Below, piece after piece: positions 47,641-59,345 of a stretch of DNA of 64,000 nucleotides. Every line of letters starts with the position of its first letter. The stretch's first letter is position 1. The notes under the pieces are model-generated. The model had not been told where the DNA came from, did not search any database, and was given only the letters and a program-made list of their open reading frames with translations. Made by a program: the position numbers and the translations under genes. Source of the stretch: Viscum album (Eukaryota; Streptophyta; Magnoliopsida; Santalales; Viscaceae); NCBI GenBank assembly GCA_963277665.1, contig OY728159.1:1021033343-1021097342 (forward strand). The letters are read 5' to 3'.

Positions 47641-49694
47641 TTTGATGGGTAAGTGCCCCCTCGCAAATAGTAATTGGACATTAACTAATTTTGGTAGATG
47701 TGTCATTCTATCACAAATAGTGAGTATTTATGGCAGTATATGTCATCTATCGCAACTATTTTTCGCTGGATTTTCTGCTTCCTAGTTCCAAACTTATTCA
47801 TGATTTGCATTTGCGACGGGACTCTACTTCTATCAAAAAAATTCATTGAATCATGAGTATTTGTGAAGAGCATTAATTCTTATCACAAATAATTTTGATG
47901 GAATAACTATTTGTGATAGCATTAATTCTATTGAAAATAGTCCGTCACAAAAAAATCTACTGATTTAACATGCCCCCTTCCTCTTCATCTCCTCTCCTCC
48001 TCCATCTCCCAAAACCACCCTGACATGCAGCACCTGCCTACCCTATTACGTTCCACTACAACATACTTTGTTGTATACAATATTTTACATATCCGGTTTG
48101 GATTCGCCTTTGTAAAGATTCTATTTGTCTCTGTTTTCATTAAATTTTGGTTTTATTCATTTTATTACACGATTTATTTTTGGCTCTATGCCACTCTAAC
48201 ACACTCCGTTACCAGAGATTGTTATAGATCTGACTTCAATTTATTGTGGTACAAATTCCTCTTATCTTTGTTTTCATTATTTATGGTTATTATTCATTTT
48301 ATTGCATGATTTCTTTTTGGAAAAATCTAGGTTGATCATTTTATATGATTTTCATGATTTATTTGGTATTTAGGATAATTGATATTTTTAATTGTGTGTG
48401 TATATATATAAATTAGTATATTCCTTATTTGATATATCTATGTTTCTACAAACCCTAGGCTTAGCAATTTATCTAATTCCGACTTCAATTAATATTATTT
48501 ATTCTTCCCTATTTCATTTTGATATTTTTATGTGTTCCTATATATATAAATTATTATAAATTTCCAAAAAAATGAAAATGAAGTAGGTTGACAATTTTCT
48601 GGTCAAAAGCAATAACAAATTTGATTATCAGTTTAACATGATTGACACAAATTCATATTGATTATGACTTTAAAATCATAAATTCTATGATTTACACTAA
48701 TTTACTAATTTATAATATACTTTATTAATTTATATTAAATTATACTAATTTTTATTAATTTATTTATATATTCTGTAATTATTTGTAATTTTTTAGTACT
48801 TTTAATTATTTTTAATTTTTATTAAATTTTTTTATTTTTTATATTTTCTAATATTTTAAAATATGTATAATAATTTTCAATTATATATAATCTTTTTAAC
48901 ATTTTTTATTTTTTATTTCATTTAAATTTTTATAATATTTTTAATGATTTCTAATTTTTTAAAATTATTTTAAATATTTTTACTATTTTTCATGATTCAT
49001 AATTTCTTTAAAATGTTCATTATTTGTAAATTTTATAATTTTTTGTAATTTTTAATATTTTTAATTATTTTTAATATTCTTAAATTCTTAAATTATTTTA
49101 TTATTTTCTAATATTTTGAAATATGTATAAATATTTTAAATTATATATAACTTTTTTAATTATTTAAAATTATTTAAAATTATTTAAAATTATTTTAATA
49201 TTTTTAATGATATTTAATTTAAAAAATATATTTTTAAAGATTTGTAATTGTTAAAACATTTTTATTATTTGTAAATTGTGTAGTTATTTTTATTTATTTA
49301 TAAATAAAAAATTTTTATTAAATGTTTTTATTGTTTTATTATTTTCTAATATTTTTAAATTTGCATAAATATTTTAAATTATCTTAATTTTTTTAATTTT
49401 TTTAATTTTTTTAAATTTTGTAAATTTTTTCTAATTTTTTTAATTATTCTAATTTTTTTATTTTTTTTTTGTTTAAAATAAATATAAGTATTTATGATGG
49501 ACCATCACAATTGACTTTTTTTATGCAGAACAAAAATAATTTGCAACGGGGTCCTCTATCCGTCGTAATTATTTTTTGTTTGCCACGGTGCATCGTAAAT
49601 ACTTTCTTTTGAAACAACAATTTTTACAATGACACATTTGTGATAGACTCATGTCGCAAATGTGTCATCACGAATGCCAAAATATCTAGTAGTG
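47641..49694 (-). mobile_element. Non-autonomous CACTA-like element (left end not found)
   Basis: The right end on the minus strand reads CACTACTAGATATTTTGGC, followed by subterminal repeats of the type TTTGCGACATGAG and CTATCACAAATGTGTCA. The left 330 bases (47641-47970) carry the same motif family in the opposite sense (CTATCACAAATAG, CTATCGCAAC, TTGCGACGGG, TGTGATAGC). The middle has a pyrimidine-rich tract (47975-48010) and an extremely AT-rich tract. No transposase is seen. No CACTA left end or target duplication was found, so it may be truncated. Confidence 0.6.
48740..49470. repeat. Extremely AT-rich tract with a roughly 240-260 bp internal repeat
   Basis: Nearly pure A and T. The phrase ATTTTCTAATATTTT followed by ATAAATATTTTAAATTAT recurs at about 48843, 49103 and 49341 (spacings 260 and 238). 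Between them short units such as TTTTTAATTATTTTTAA and AATTATTTA are themselves tandem. No open frame. Confidence 0.75.
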
Positions 49695-51186
49695 CATTAT
49701 CAGTCTTCTTGTCTTTTCCATGATTCTTGGGCTCATTTTAAGCATTATAGTGGCTAGGAATACAAGTACTAATCCTTTTATTTGAGGTTCGACATCAGAC
49801 GTGACTGAGGTGGGTGGTGTCTCGTAACTTGTAGAATCTGACAAGTAAGATGGTTCCTCTACAACCCCTAAATTTTTTTTATTCCCTTAATGATTTGATG
49901 GATGTGGCTTTGGATCTTGGTTTGATACTTTATGATGTAGTCACATCATTGTGCACATTCCTTTAAAAATCATTAACTAGTTTTCTAGGAAATAATAGTA
50001 GCTACCACTTATAAACATATTTTTATTTTAATCTTTTATCAATTTGATTGATAGATTTTGTGTTTTTATATTGTTTGAGTTATTGAGATTGATTCAAAGT
50101 AGTGTGTTTAATATATTTTTTTTGGGTCAGTCTCTTCATCCATTATATTCCCTTTCTATGTTTTCATAATGTTTTCTTCAATAGTTCTATTCTAGGCCCA
50201 ACAATTGAAGATTTTTTATAAAAAATTTCCGAAATGCTCTCAATGTTATTGTTTCGTTTATGCACATGGACAATAATATTAATCTCTTCTATTTTAGGAC
50301 AACTAAAAGATATCAATTATCTTAATTTCTCATAAAATTAGATATAATTTATTGCATTTCATGAGTTTACATGGTCATACCATATCATCAACCTTTTATG
50401 GATAATCCCAAACAGTGACGCTGACACGAAACATCCCAAGACTACCGCATTTTCAAGAACCCACCACCAAATAAGAAAAGAACAATAAAAGTATCCCAAA
50501 TGTCATTCTCATACTTCCTTCCTTTTGTAAGGTTTTAATTTGTATCCCCCTTCTCCATATCTATGGGCTTCACACCACCTGGAATTTCCTCACAAGATGG
50601 GGATTGAGCCTCATTCCCCTAAGAGACCTGTGGTAAGTGATCTGTCCTCATTGTGAATCATGGAATTTAAAACATATTTTCATTTTGAATTGTTACATAG
50701 TTTGTTCTACCATTTTATATTGATAAAAACATGAATAGAAAAAATATATTTCCAAGTTTCAGCTCCATTATCACAATGGAAAAAATAAGAAGAAGATATG
50801 GTCTAGGTGTGCCCCGCATCAGCCTTCCAGTGTGAAGTGAACAGGCTACCAGAGTCCATTTTAACTCTAACACTGTAATTGATGACTTTTTTCATTCTCC
50901 ATTTTTTATTTAAGGTTGTGTGTCTTGTTTTTCGTTGTTCTTATTTTCTATTTTTTTTATTTCTACTAGCTCTTTATTTTTACTTGTTTCTTTCTGTGCA
51001 CATAGGTCCCCATGGGACTGAAACATGTTAAATCATTATGTCATTTACCTTTTTCTTTGCATGATTTTTCTTATTGTATTATGTTTACATGGATATGAAA
51101 TATTCATCTTTGTACTACAGATATTCAGTTCGGTTATTTCATTTTTTGGTATTCTCCCATAGTTCGGAACAACACTCAACCTCACA
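49695..51186. other. Unresolved sequence, possibly including a copia LTR
   Basis: No gene recognised. Because a primer-site-like motif and copia gag start follow at 51190, the right part of this block (ending CCTCACA at about 51186) is likely the 5' LTR of that copia element. No second LTR copy lies in the window, so the left border cannot be set. Confidence 0.4.
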
Positions 51187-51460
51187 AATGGGTATCAAAG
51201 CCTCTCTATCATTTTTTTTCTATAGAATTTGATTATTTTTTCCTTCTTTATTTGTTTATATTTATGGTTTCTATCTTGATTTTCCACACTTCAATATCAC
51301 TTTTAAATTTTCACTTTATTTATTGTCTTAATTCATTTAATTACATTGACCCTTCTATATTTCTATGCATTTCATATCTCTTTCATTAAAATATAGTTTT
51401 CCATAAAGATTGGTCAGTTGTTCGAGTCGTGTGCCTAACATATTCTGTAATAACATGGAA

Positions 51461-51760
51461 TCTACTTTTTGGGTAAACATTTCAACAAAGAGATATGAAA
51501 TCAAGAAGTTTGATGGTGGTAATGAATTTAATTTTTGGTGAATTAAGATGAGATACCTGCTTGTATAGTAAGAAATAATTGATGCTCTTTGCGGGCCTAA
51601 AAAACTGTCAGAACTGTCCAGCCTTCTCCACTATATGAACAACCTACTATACAAGCTAGTACCTCTCGTTCTTCAGATTCAGATTCTGAATTTGAATCTA
51701 AAACCACTAATAGAGACTACCAACTGACCTGAGAAACAGAAAGGAGAGCTCCAAGACCTC
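51461..51760 (+). pseudogene. Copia gag fragment
   Basis: ATG at 51461 gives MESTFWVNIS, then KRYEIKKFDGGNEFNFW, the copia gag N-terminal motif (KFDGxNFxxW), one stop, and IKMRYLLV. A Ser/Asp/Glu-rich piece (SSDSDSEFES) follows at about 51670. Several stops; no zinc knuckle is visible. Confidence 0.65.
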
Positions 51761-51959
51761 CTACTCAGTATAGTTAGTATTATACGACATCTTATGACTT
51801 TCATGTAGCTCATAATATTATATATGATGATACTCAAACCTATAGGCAATCCACAAATTACAAAAACTCAAAGTATTTTGTCTTTTCTATAATTAAAAAA
51901 TGCATTCTTAAAAAACCCATACTTGTGCTGTTTTAAACAAACCAACTAATGAAAAAATA

Positions 51960-53174
51960 ATTGGTTTCAAAGGTATATTTAAAATAAAATAAGATAACAT
52001 CAGGGGAAATAAAATCAATTATAAATCATGGTTAGTTTCTAAGGGTTTTCTTCAATGACAGGGAATTGATTACATTGAAATTTTCCCCCTATTGACAAGT
52101 ATTCTTCCAATAGGATTTTATTAGATTTTTCTTCCTATAATGATCTACATATTGAAAAATTATATGTTAAAACCACATTTATAACATGGTGATTTTAATG
52201 AGAAAATTTATATAAAACCACTTGATGGTTATCCTAATTAATTCAAATTGAATCAAATATACCTTTTTAAAAAATCATTTTATGTCTTGAAACAATCCTC
52301 TAGGAAGTGGTACATAAAATTTGAGTCATGCATGTTTGATAACAAGTTCTTTATATGTCATTTTGAAGAATGTGTTTACTTTAAAACAACCAAAAATGAC
52401 ATTCTTTACCTGTTACATTATGTTGATGACATGCTTATCATTTTCAAAAATATGAATTTCATTTCTACTATTAAATCACAATTCAAAAGCTATGTTTGAA
52501 ATGGAAAACTGAGGTGTAGCTAATAAAATATTAGGTATTGAGATAATGTGGGACAGGGAAAATAAAGTTTTTTATTTATCTTAGAATGATTATGATTAAT
52601 GAATAATCAAGAGATATATGTTTGAATCTCTCAAACTAGTAAATATACCTCTTGGAGAACATTTTAAACTATCTTTAACACATGCACCCATAGATGATGA
52701 TGATGTACACTTTATGTCTCAAATACACTAATATAATATTGTCGGCAGTATCATGTACTTCCTGATTTTCACTTACCTAGATATTTCCTAAACAATTTTC
52801 ACTTTAAGAAGATTCATGGCCACACCTAGGAAGCCACATTGGCATGTCCTTAAGTGGATTTTAAAATACCTATCTTGTAGATCTAACATTTCTTTGTGTA
52901 ATGGTAGAAACATGGATACTGCTGAAATAATTTATGGTTATGTTGATGCTTACTATGTTAGAAACATTGATACTCGTAAGTCTTTAACTGATTATGTATT
53001 TACTACCGGTGGTGGTCTTATTTCATGGAAATGTAATATAGACTCTGTTTTTTCTCTTTCAACCATGGAATCTAAGTACATTTCTTTAACTAAGGCTGTT
53101 AAAGATAGTTTTTTGATCAAAGGTGTGTGTTTTCCACTTGTCATATATGATTATGTTATCAATGTATATTATGA
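51960..53174 (+). pseudogene. Copia RT and RNase H, cut by CACTA-3
   Basis: Decayed RT start (SWLVSKGFLQ, QGIDYIEIFPP at about 52030-52085), then the open piece 52248-52499 with FKKSFYVLKQSSRKWY and LLHYVDDMLIIF (catalytic YVDD kept), then NKILGIEI- and LGEHFKLS-like stretches. The RNase H piece 52816-53174 has YVDAYYVRNIDTRKSLTDYV, TGGGLISWK and LSTMESKYISLT. The reading stops at 53174 where the CACTA-3 terminus begins. Stops and frameshifts occur between the pieces. Confidence 0.82.
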
Positions 53175-53425
53175 AACTACACCAAAATTAGTGTTTAGTA
53201 GCTTTTTTTAGCGGTAGTTTATTAAAAACCATCACAAAAACTTTTATTGTTTTCAAAAACCCAACAATTCTCTCCCAGACTAACCCAACCCCCGTGACCC
53301 CCCCCCCCCCACAAGCCTCACCGCACCTCTCTGCTATTTGTGAGCATCACTACCCCTCGCTCCCTTTTGATCATATCTATTGTGCCTTATAACCTCTTGG
53401 ATCATCAAAAAAAATATACCCATTA

Positions 53426-55804
53426 ATAAAGGAATCTTGTTCTTCCTGTTTTCTCTATAATTTTATATTTTTTTTATGTTCATTCATGTGAACCCCTCTA
53501 TTTTTTTAGATGGTCATTCATGTGAACCCCTATATTTGTTTCAATGGAAATCTAGAATTACATCAATATAAAAACCTTAATAATTATGAAATATAATGAA
53601 TTACATTTTTTTCAATTTGAAACATGGTATTATTCATGCTGAAATATAATTTATTTTTTTATGTGATTGATGAATTTTTTTTCATCATGTGGTCCCTATG
53701 GGGATTTTACCATTAGTGTTGGTATTTGTGTTTGAGTTAGAGCGTGTTGTTCAATAAAAAAATAGTTAGTTGGAATGAGATGTGACGTTGGATGATGTGT
53801 GATATAGTCGTGTCATGTTCATGGTTGTGGTGATGATGTGTGATTCTAGAGCATGGAATTGATATGTGAATTACGTATGGGGTTTTGTATTGGCTTGGTT
53901 GTTTACTAGTAGTTATATATTGATTGAACAGTCTCATTCACAAATTAAATGAACTTCACATGTATTAAATTTATAAGGGATGGAAATAAATTTATGATAG
54001 AATAAATTATATTATTCATGCTGAAGGTGCATTATGTTTTCCTCTAGATCATGTTTATTTATTTTTTATATGAATAAATTATAATAATATATTGTTTTGA
54101 TATTAAAAATGTAAAATAATTTAATATTGGGCATGTTTATTATTTTGATATGTAAAATTTCTATGGTTATGATGTAGAGAATGTTTAGTGTGTAAATATG
54201 GAAATCTTAGTGATTCACTATCTTTAATTGATTTCATTGTGATTACCTTAGGTTTCCTTATTTCAAATTTTACATTTATCACATTGAATTTTTTTTTAAT
54301 ATCATATGAAACATTTGGCAATTATCGTATAGGTTTCATCTTGAAACTTGTCTACTAGAATCCATTTAGGGTCATCAGGTACTAACCTGGATACCCCAAC
54401 ACATAACCTCACATGTTTGGATCAATTCCAATGATACATATATTGTAGCCACAAGTCATTAGAGTTCCATCAGATAATGGAATTTCAATATATAGTATGA
54501 ACCATAATAAAAATCATAAGGGAAGTTATTCATAATAGCTAGTTCTAATAATATAGAAAATCCATCACATATAACATGATATTAATGGATAGAATCTCAA
54601 TATCCAAACTCTCACACAAGTTGAATCATTCCCTCTAGGTAGGGTCCCATGGACACATCTCATGTCCACCAGTCAAAATTAGAAGTAATATGAGGATGGT
54701 ATCTCAATTTCCAACCTCCCACACAAGCCAAACCATATCAGTACAAGGTATGTCCCATGGATACTTACATAGAGATCAAGCATTATTAGAAGTCATGTGA
54801 GGAAAAAATATTAATATTTGACCTACCATATGAGATAAACCATGCTAACATGAGGTATATACCATTGATAAACACACCCACACCCACACCCACATATATA
54901 TATATAACTCAAGAAAAGATGATAACCTTTGAGATATAACTCTATACTCTGATCCTTATGTCTCCAGTCATCAACCACATCTCAAAAATAAACATATACT
55001 ATATATAATCCCTAATTATCTCCTTCCCTTACGACACACTTACAACACAACTTGACCATTTGATCATACCACTCATTATGAACCTCATGGGGTTTTCACT
55101 ATCCTGATATCACCAGATTCTTGTTCCCCTTCCCATCACTTCCCAAGAACCAAGTCCATATATAAACTAACTGAAATCCACTATGTTCCTCCAAGTAATA
55201 CTCCTTTCAACACTATATATGACTTAAATTAACTTTCACTATGAATTCTTACTTATATAATGATTTCTCCTCACTCCCTTAGGATCCCCACACTCAAGAT
55301 TGACTATTACCCCATTTACAATCACCTAGTTACACTAAACACACCCAAATAGAGTGACTATTCTCTTATATGATACACCATCATAGATACCCCAACCATT
55401 TCATCATGGGAATAGTCCTTTTGGATTTGACCATTTTTATTTGATACTCAACCTATCTACCATTTCATCATTTACCATGGGTTTCGTACTTTTTTAGTCT
55501 ATTTCAACTATATATCAACATGTTGCACACACCCTTTTTTTATTCTTCATTTTAGACCTAAATTTTTTTTATGTCATTTGTGATTATTTTATAAATACAA
55601 CAAATGTTTGGATGGTATCCTCAAGAGAATTATATACAATTGGTTGTAGTAACAAGGTAATAGAAAACATTATTTAAAATGCTTAATTATTTTTCATTGT
55701 TATGTATAGTTTTTTGTTAGTATTTTGCATCTATTATCATTTCTAGTTTTTTATGCATAATCTGTTTGAATTTTATTTTCTAAATATAATTTTATTTGAT
55801 TAAA
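53426..55804. other. CACTA-3 internal sequence without TNP2
   Basis: AT-rich. Contains a duplicated phrase TTCATGTGAACCCCT (about 53483 and 53517) and a small CACACC/TATA simple repeat (54880-54905). No transposase motifs are visible, although this is where TNP2 would be expected from CACTA-1. Confidence 0.5.
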
Positions 55805-57627
55805 TGATAGGAATTCCATATAGGAAGCACTATACTATTCCATTGACCACACCAACATATGGTGATCCATTTTTCTTCCTCCCTACAGAATCTAAGACAC
55901 CATCTATTTTCCCCCATACACCATCTCTCACACCCTCTGTGAGCATCCCATCAGCATCTTAGTATGATCCTTACCATTCAGCAGCCTCCGCAGTGGAGGA
56001 ATATGGTGCCATTCCTAGTTCTTCACAGAGATACTGGAGGGTTATTATTATAGGTACAAATTTTAATATGAATAAATTTATTGAACTTTTTTATACTAAA
56101 TGTTTGTTCATAAAATATGGAAATAATGAAACTATGGAGAAAATTTTGAAAAGTACATATTTATGGAATCTGACTGGACTTAATATAGTTGTCTCATTTG
56201 ATTCTTATAGGGTCCCTATAGATGATGTCGTAGTATTACTTGGTTAGATTCTAGGTCATCTCGTCGTGAAGCTAGTTTCCCTTCTAATTACATACGATGA
56301 TTAGAGACATATTCCTTCATCTCAAAAGAATGAATATTTTGATTCACAAATAAAGGTAATTTTAATACATTATGGTATAATTGAATGTCAATATGTTATT
56401 AAATTCTAATATTTTCAAAATGGATTTATATGTATATATGTTTTTCCACTTTATAGTCGCTGATGTTCTAGTAAGAAAGTAGACATTGAATAATCTAGGA
56501 AAGAAATGTAAAGACATTAAATGGAGATTATGGGGAAATTTCAATGATACTTCATTGAGGACCTAAATGATGTATTACAAGGTTCCCATTGTGGTACCTA
56601 AAGAGAAATGTAAATTTTTTATTTACAAACTTCGTGATGAGAAGCACATGGTATTTAAATATATATTATTATATTAATCTCATTTTACATTTATACATGT
56701 ATTTGAAAATGATAAGACATTTCATACATTACTATTGAATTAAAATTTATTTATTTCAGGATATTTCAAGAAATAATGCATCGAGTCGGGATAATAAAAT
56801 CATCCCTCACACTACGGGGTCAAAGAGTTTTTCTAAAAGCTGTTCAACTCTGGTAATATTTTCATTATTTTAAGATTTTAAAAGACAATATTATTTGTTT
56901 AATATTTTAAATTGATGTTTTACCTATTTTAATGAGATCATAATGTTTAGGCACCAAGTATTCTGAACAGAAGTGTTGTTGGATGTTCATAAAAAAATAT
57001 GATGGGAGTTTTTTTATTGAGTCTGCCAAAAAAGTTGGGGTATGAAATCATTTTTCATTATAAAAAATTATTATTATTTTTCTCTATGTTAATATATATT
57101 GCTTCTAATATGACTTATATTTTATTTATAGGTAAAAATTAAATAATTATGGGATGCCAATCCTACGCAACCCTACTCAGTCTCCCAGGATGACCCAGTT
57201 GTTAATGTTCTTGGGAAGAAGCAACCTGGTCAAGTGCGCAGGATGGGTTTGGGACCTTTACCATCAGAGTTCTTTAGCAAGCCATCAAGGATTGAAGTTT
57301 AATCCTATTATGGTTGTCTTTGATATGATTAGAGATATTATTTTTCTATGGAAACACAATTCATGAATAGGGGGCTCAAATATCTCCTTTGAGAAAATCA
57401 TTGGCTGATTTATATCTGAAGATGACCAGATCTGTCCCTAGTGATATTGCATTGATGATAGGTGGTGAGCAGGTAAGTCACACAACATCAAAATCATTTA
57501 GTTTTTAGAAATTTATTGATTTTAAGTTTAAATATATATATATATAACATTTTTATTTTTCAATATAATTGTCTTACAGGTGCCATTAGTAGGAAGTAGA
57601 GATGGAGGTGGAGAGGGTGACAAGTAA
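55805..57627 (+). pseudogene. CACTA-3 second gene (Transposase_24 / TNP1-like type)
   Basis: It follows the CACTA-1 gene exon by exon. Start region at 55810 (GIPYRKHYTIPLT); SSSQRYWRVIIIGTNFN (56015-56065); WNLTGLNIVVSFDSYRVP (56165-56220); a diverged QKWMLKN-like exon (56460-56650); the block SVSQDDPVVNVLGKKQPGQV (57175-57235); and an acidic Gly/Glu-rich last exon (57580-57627) ending GEGDK, TAA. Stops and frameshifts are frequent, more than in CACTA-1. The heptamer array begins 70 bp after the stop. Confidence 0.72.
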
Positions 57628-57697
57628 TGTTCATCATCGGACAGTGATTAGAGGTCTTGTTTATATGTTGGAAAAATATGGAAACAGAGGTTTTGTT

Positions 57698-59074
57698 CAT
57701 GTATCATGTATCATGTATCATGTATCATGTATCATGTATCATGTATCATTTATCATGTATCATGTATCATGCATCATGCATCATGGAACATGTATCATGT
57801 ATCATGTATCATGTATCAGGATACAGGTATCATGTATCATGTATCATGTATCATGTATCATGTATCATGTATCATGTATCATGTATCATGTATCATGTAT
57901 CATGTATCATGTATCATGTATCATGTACCATGAAACACGAATCATGTATCATGTATTATGTATCATGTATCATGTATCATGTATCATGTATCATGTATCA
58001 TGTATCATGTATCATGTATCATGTATCATGTATCATGTATCATGTATCATGTATCATGTATCATGTATCATGTATCATGTATCATGTATCATGTATCATG
58101 TATCATGTATCATGTATCATGTATCATGTATCATGTATCATGTATCATGTATCATGTATCATGTATCATGTATCATGTATCATGTATCATGTATCATGTA
58201 TCATGTATCATGTACCATGAAACACGAATCATGTATCATGTATCATGTATCATGTATCATGTATCATGTATCATGTATCATGTATCATGTATCATGCATC
58301 ATGCATCATGTAACATGTATCATGTATCATGTATCATGTATCATGATACATGTATCATGTATCATGTATCATGTATCATGTATCATGTATCATGTATCAT
58401 GTATCATGTATCATGTATCATGTATCATGTATCATGTACCATGAAACACAAATCATGTATCATGTATCATGTATCATGTATCATGTATCATGTATCATGT
58501 ATCATGTATCATGTATCATGTATCATGTATCATGTATCATGTATCATGTATCATGTATCTTGTATCTTGTATCATGTATCATGTATCATGTATCATGTAT
58601 CATGTATCATGTATCATGTATCATGTATCATGTATCATGTATCATGTATCATGTATCATGTATCATGTATCATGTATCATGTATCATGTATCATGTATCA
58701 TGTATCATGTATCATGTATCATGTATCATGTATCATGTATCATGTATCATGTATCATGTATCATGTATCATGTATCATGTATCATGTATCATGTATCATG
58801 TATCATGTATCATGTATCATGTATCATGTATCATGTATCATGTATCATGTATCATGTATCATGTATCATGTATCATGTATCATGTATCCTGTATCCAGTA
58901 TCATGTATCGTGTGTCCTGTATCGTGTGTCATGTATCATGTTTCATGTATCATGTATCATGTATCATGTATCATGTATCATGTATCATGTATCATGTATC
59001 ATGTATCATGTATCATATATCCAGTATCCAGTATCGTGTGTCCTGTATCGTGTATCATGTATCATGTATCATGT
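57698..59074. repeat. Heptanucleotide satellite array (TATCATG)n
   Basis: About 1.38 kb, near 197 units of TATCATG, mostly perfect. Three variant blocks break the monotony: TACCATGAAACACGAATC at about 57926, 58213 and 58437; GCATCATGCATCATG at about 57771 and 58296; and a gTATCAGGATACAG or gTATCATGATACAT block at about 57814 and 58340. The right end is degenerate (CCTGTATCCAGTATC, CGTGTGTCCTG) with two similar clusters near 58888 and 59018. Because 7 is not a multiple of 3, all three plus-strand frames read the same heptapeptide, MYHVSCI, without stops. This produces long open frames that are not genes. Confidence 0.95.
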
Positions 59075-59089
59075 GCGGCACAGGGTCGT

Positions 59090-59345
59090 CAGCTAACATT
59101 TTCTGTGTTTAGCGGCTATTTTTTAGCAGCGGTTTATTAAAAAACCACAACAAAAAATTTATTCCTTTCAAAAACCCAACACTTCTCCCCCCAAAACTTC
59201 CACTCCCCCGACCCTCAGGACCCCCCAAGCCTCACCGCCCCTCATAGCACCTTTCTGGTGGTCCCGAGCATCGCTACCCCTCGCTCCCTTTTGATCATAT
59301 TTATTGTGGCTTATAACCTCTTGGATCATCAAAAAACATATACCA
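59090..59345 (+). repeat. Second copy of the CACTA-3 left terminus
   Basis: Direct repeat of 53190-53425: GTTTAGCGGC, AGCAGCGGTTTATTAAAAAACC, CCCCTCGCTCCCTTTTGATCAT and CCTCTTGGATCATCAAAAAA occur in both in the same order. The first bases, CAGCTAACATTTTCTG, look like a decayed CACTA terminus. It could be the start of a fourth CACTA or a duplicated end. Confidence 0.7.

Larger units (their letters stand above)
51187..53174 (+). mobile_element. Ty1/copia remnant
   Basis: A plus-strand copia element seen as a primer-site-like motif (51190-51202, GGGTATCAAAGCC), gag start (51461-51600), and the RT and RNase H regions (about 52000-53174). Protease and integrase are missing between gag and RT, and the 3' end is cut by CACTA-3 at 53175. 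Confidence 0.75.
53175..57697 (+). mobile_element. CACTA-3 (TNP2 lost, right end not identified)
   Basis: It interrupts the copia RNase H. The left end reads AACTACACCAAAATTAGTG (canonical C changed to A), continuing GTTTAGTAGC and AGCGGTAGTTTATTAAAAACC, a form of the CACTA-1 terminus. A C-rich block follows (53270-53340). The Transposase_24-type gene is kept at 55805-57627 but no TNP2 sequence is seen between 53425 and 55805. No matching right terminus was found; the element runs into the heptamer array. Confidence 0.7.

Noticed and set aside
57698..59074. CRISPR-like array
   Set aside because: There are no spacers of constant length and no cas genes; units are 7 bp tandem repeats in plant DNA.
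57602..59140. Several long plus-strand open frames (up to 384 codons) of MYHVSCI repeats
   Set aside because: They arise because a 7-base repeat reads identically in three frames. There is no signal of a gene, and the true CACTA-3 gene ends at 57627 in another frame.
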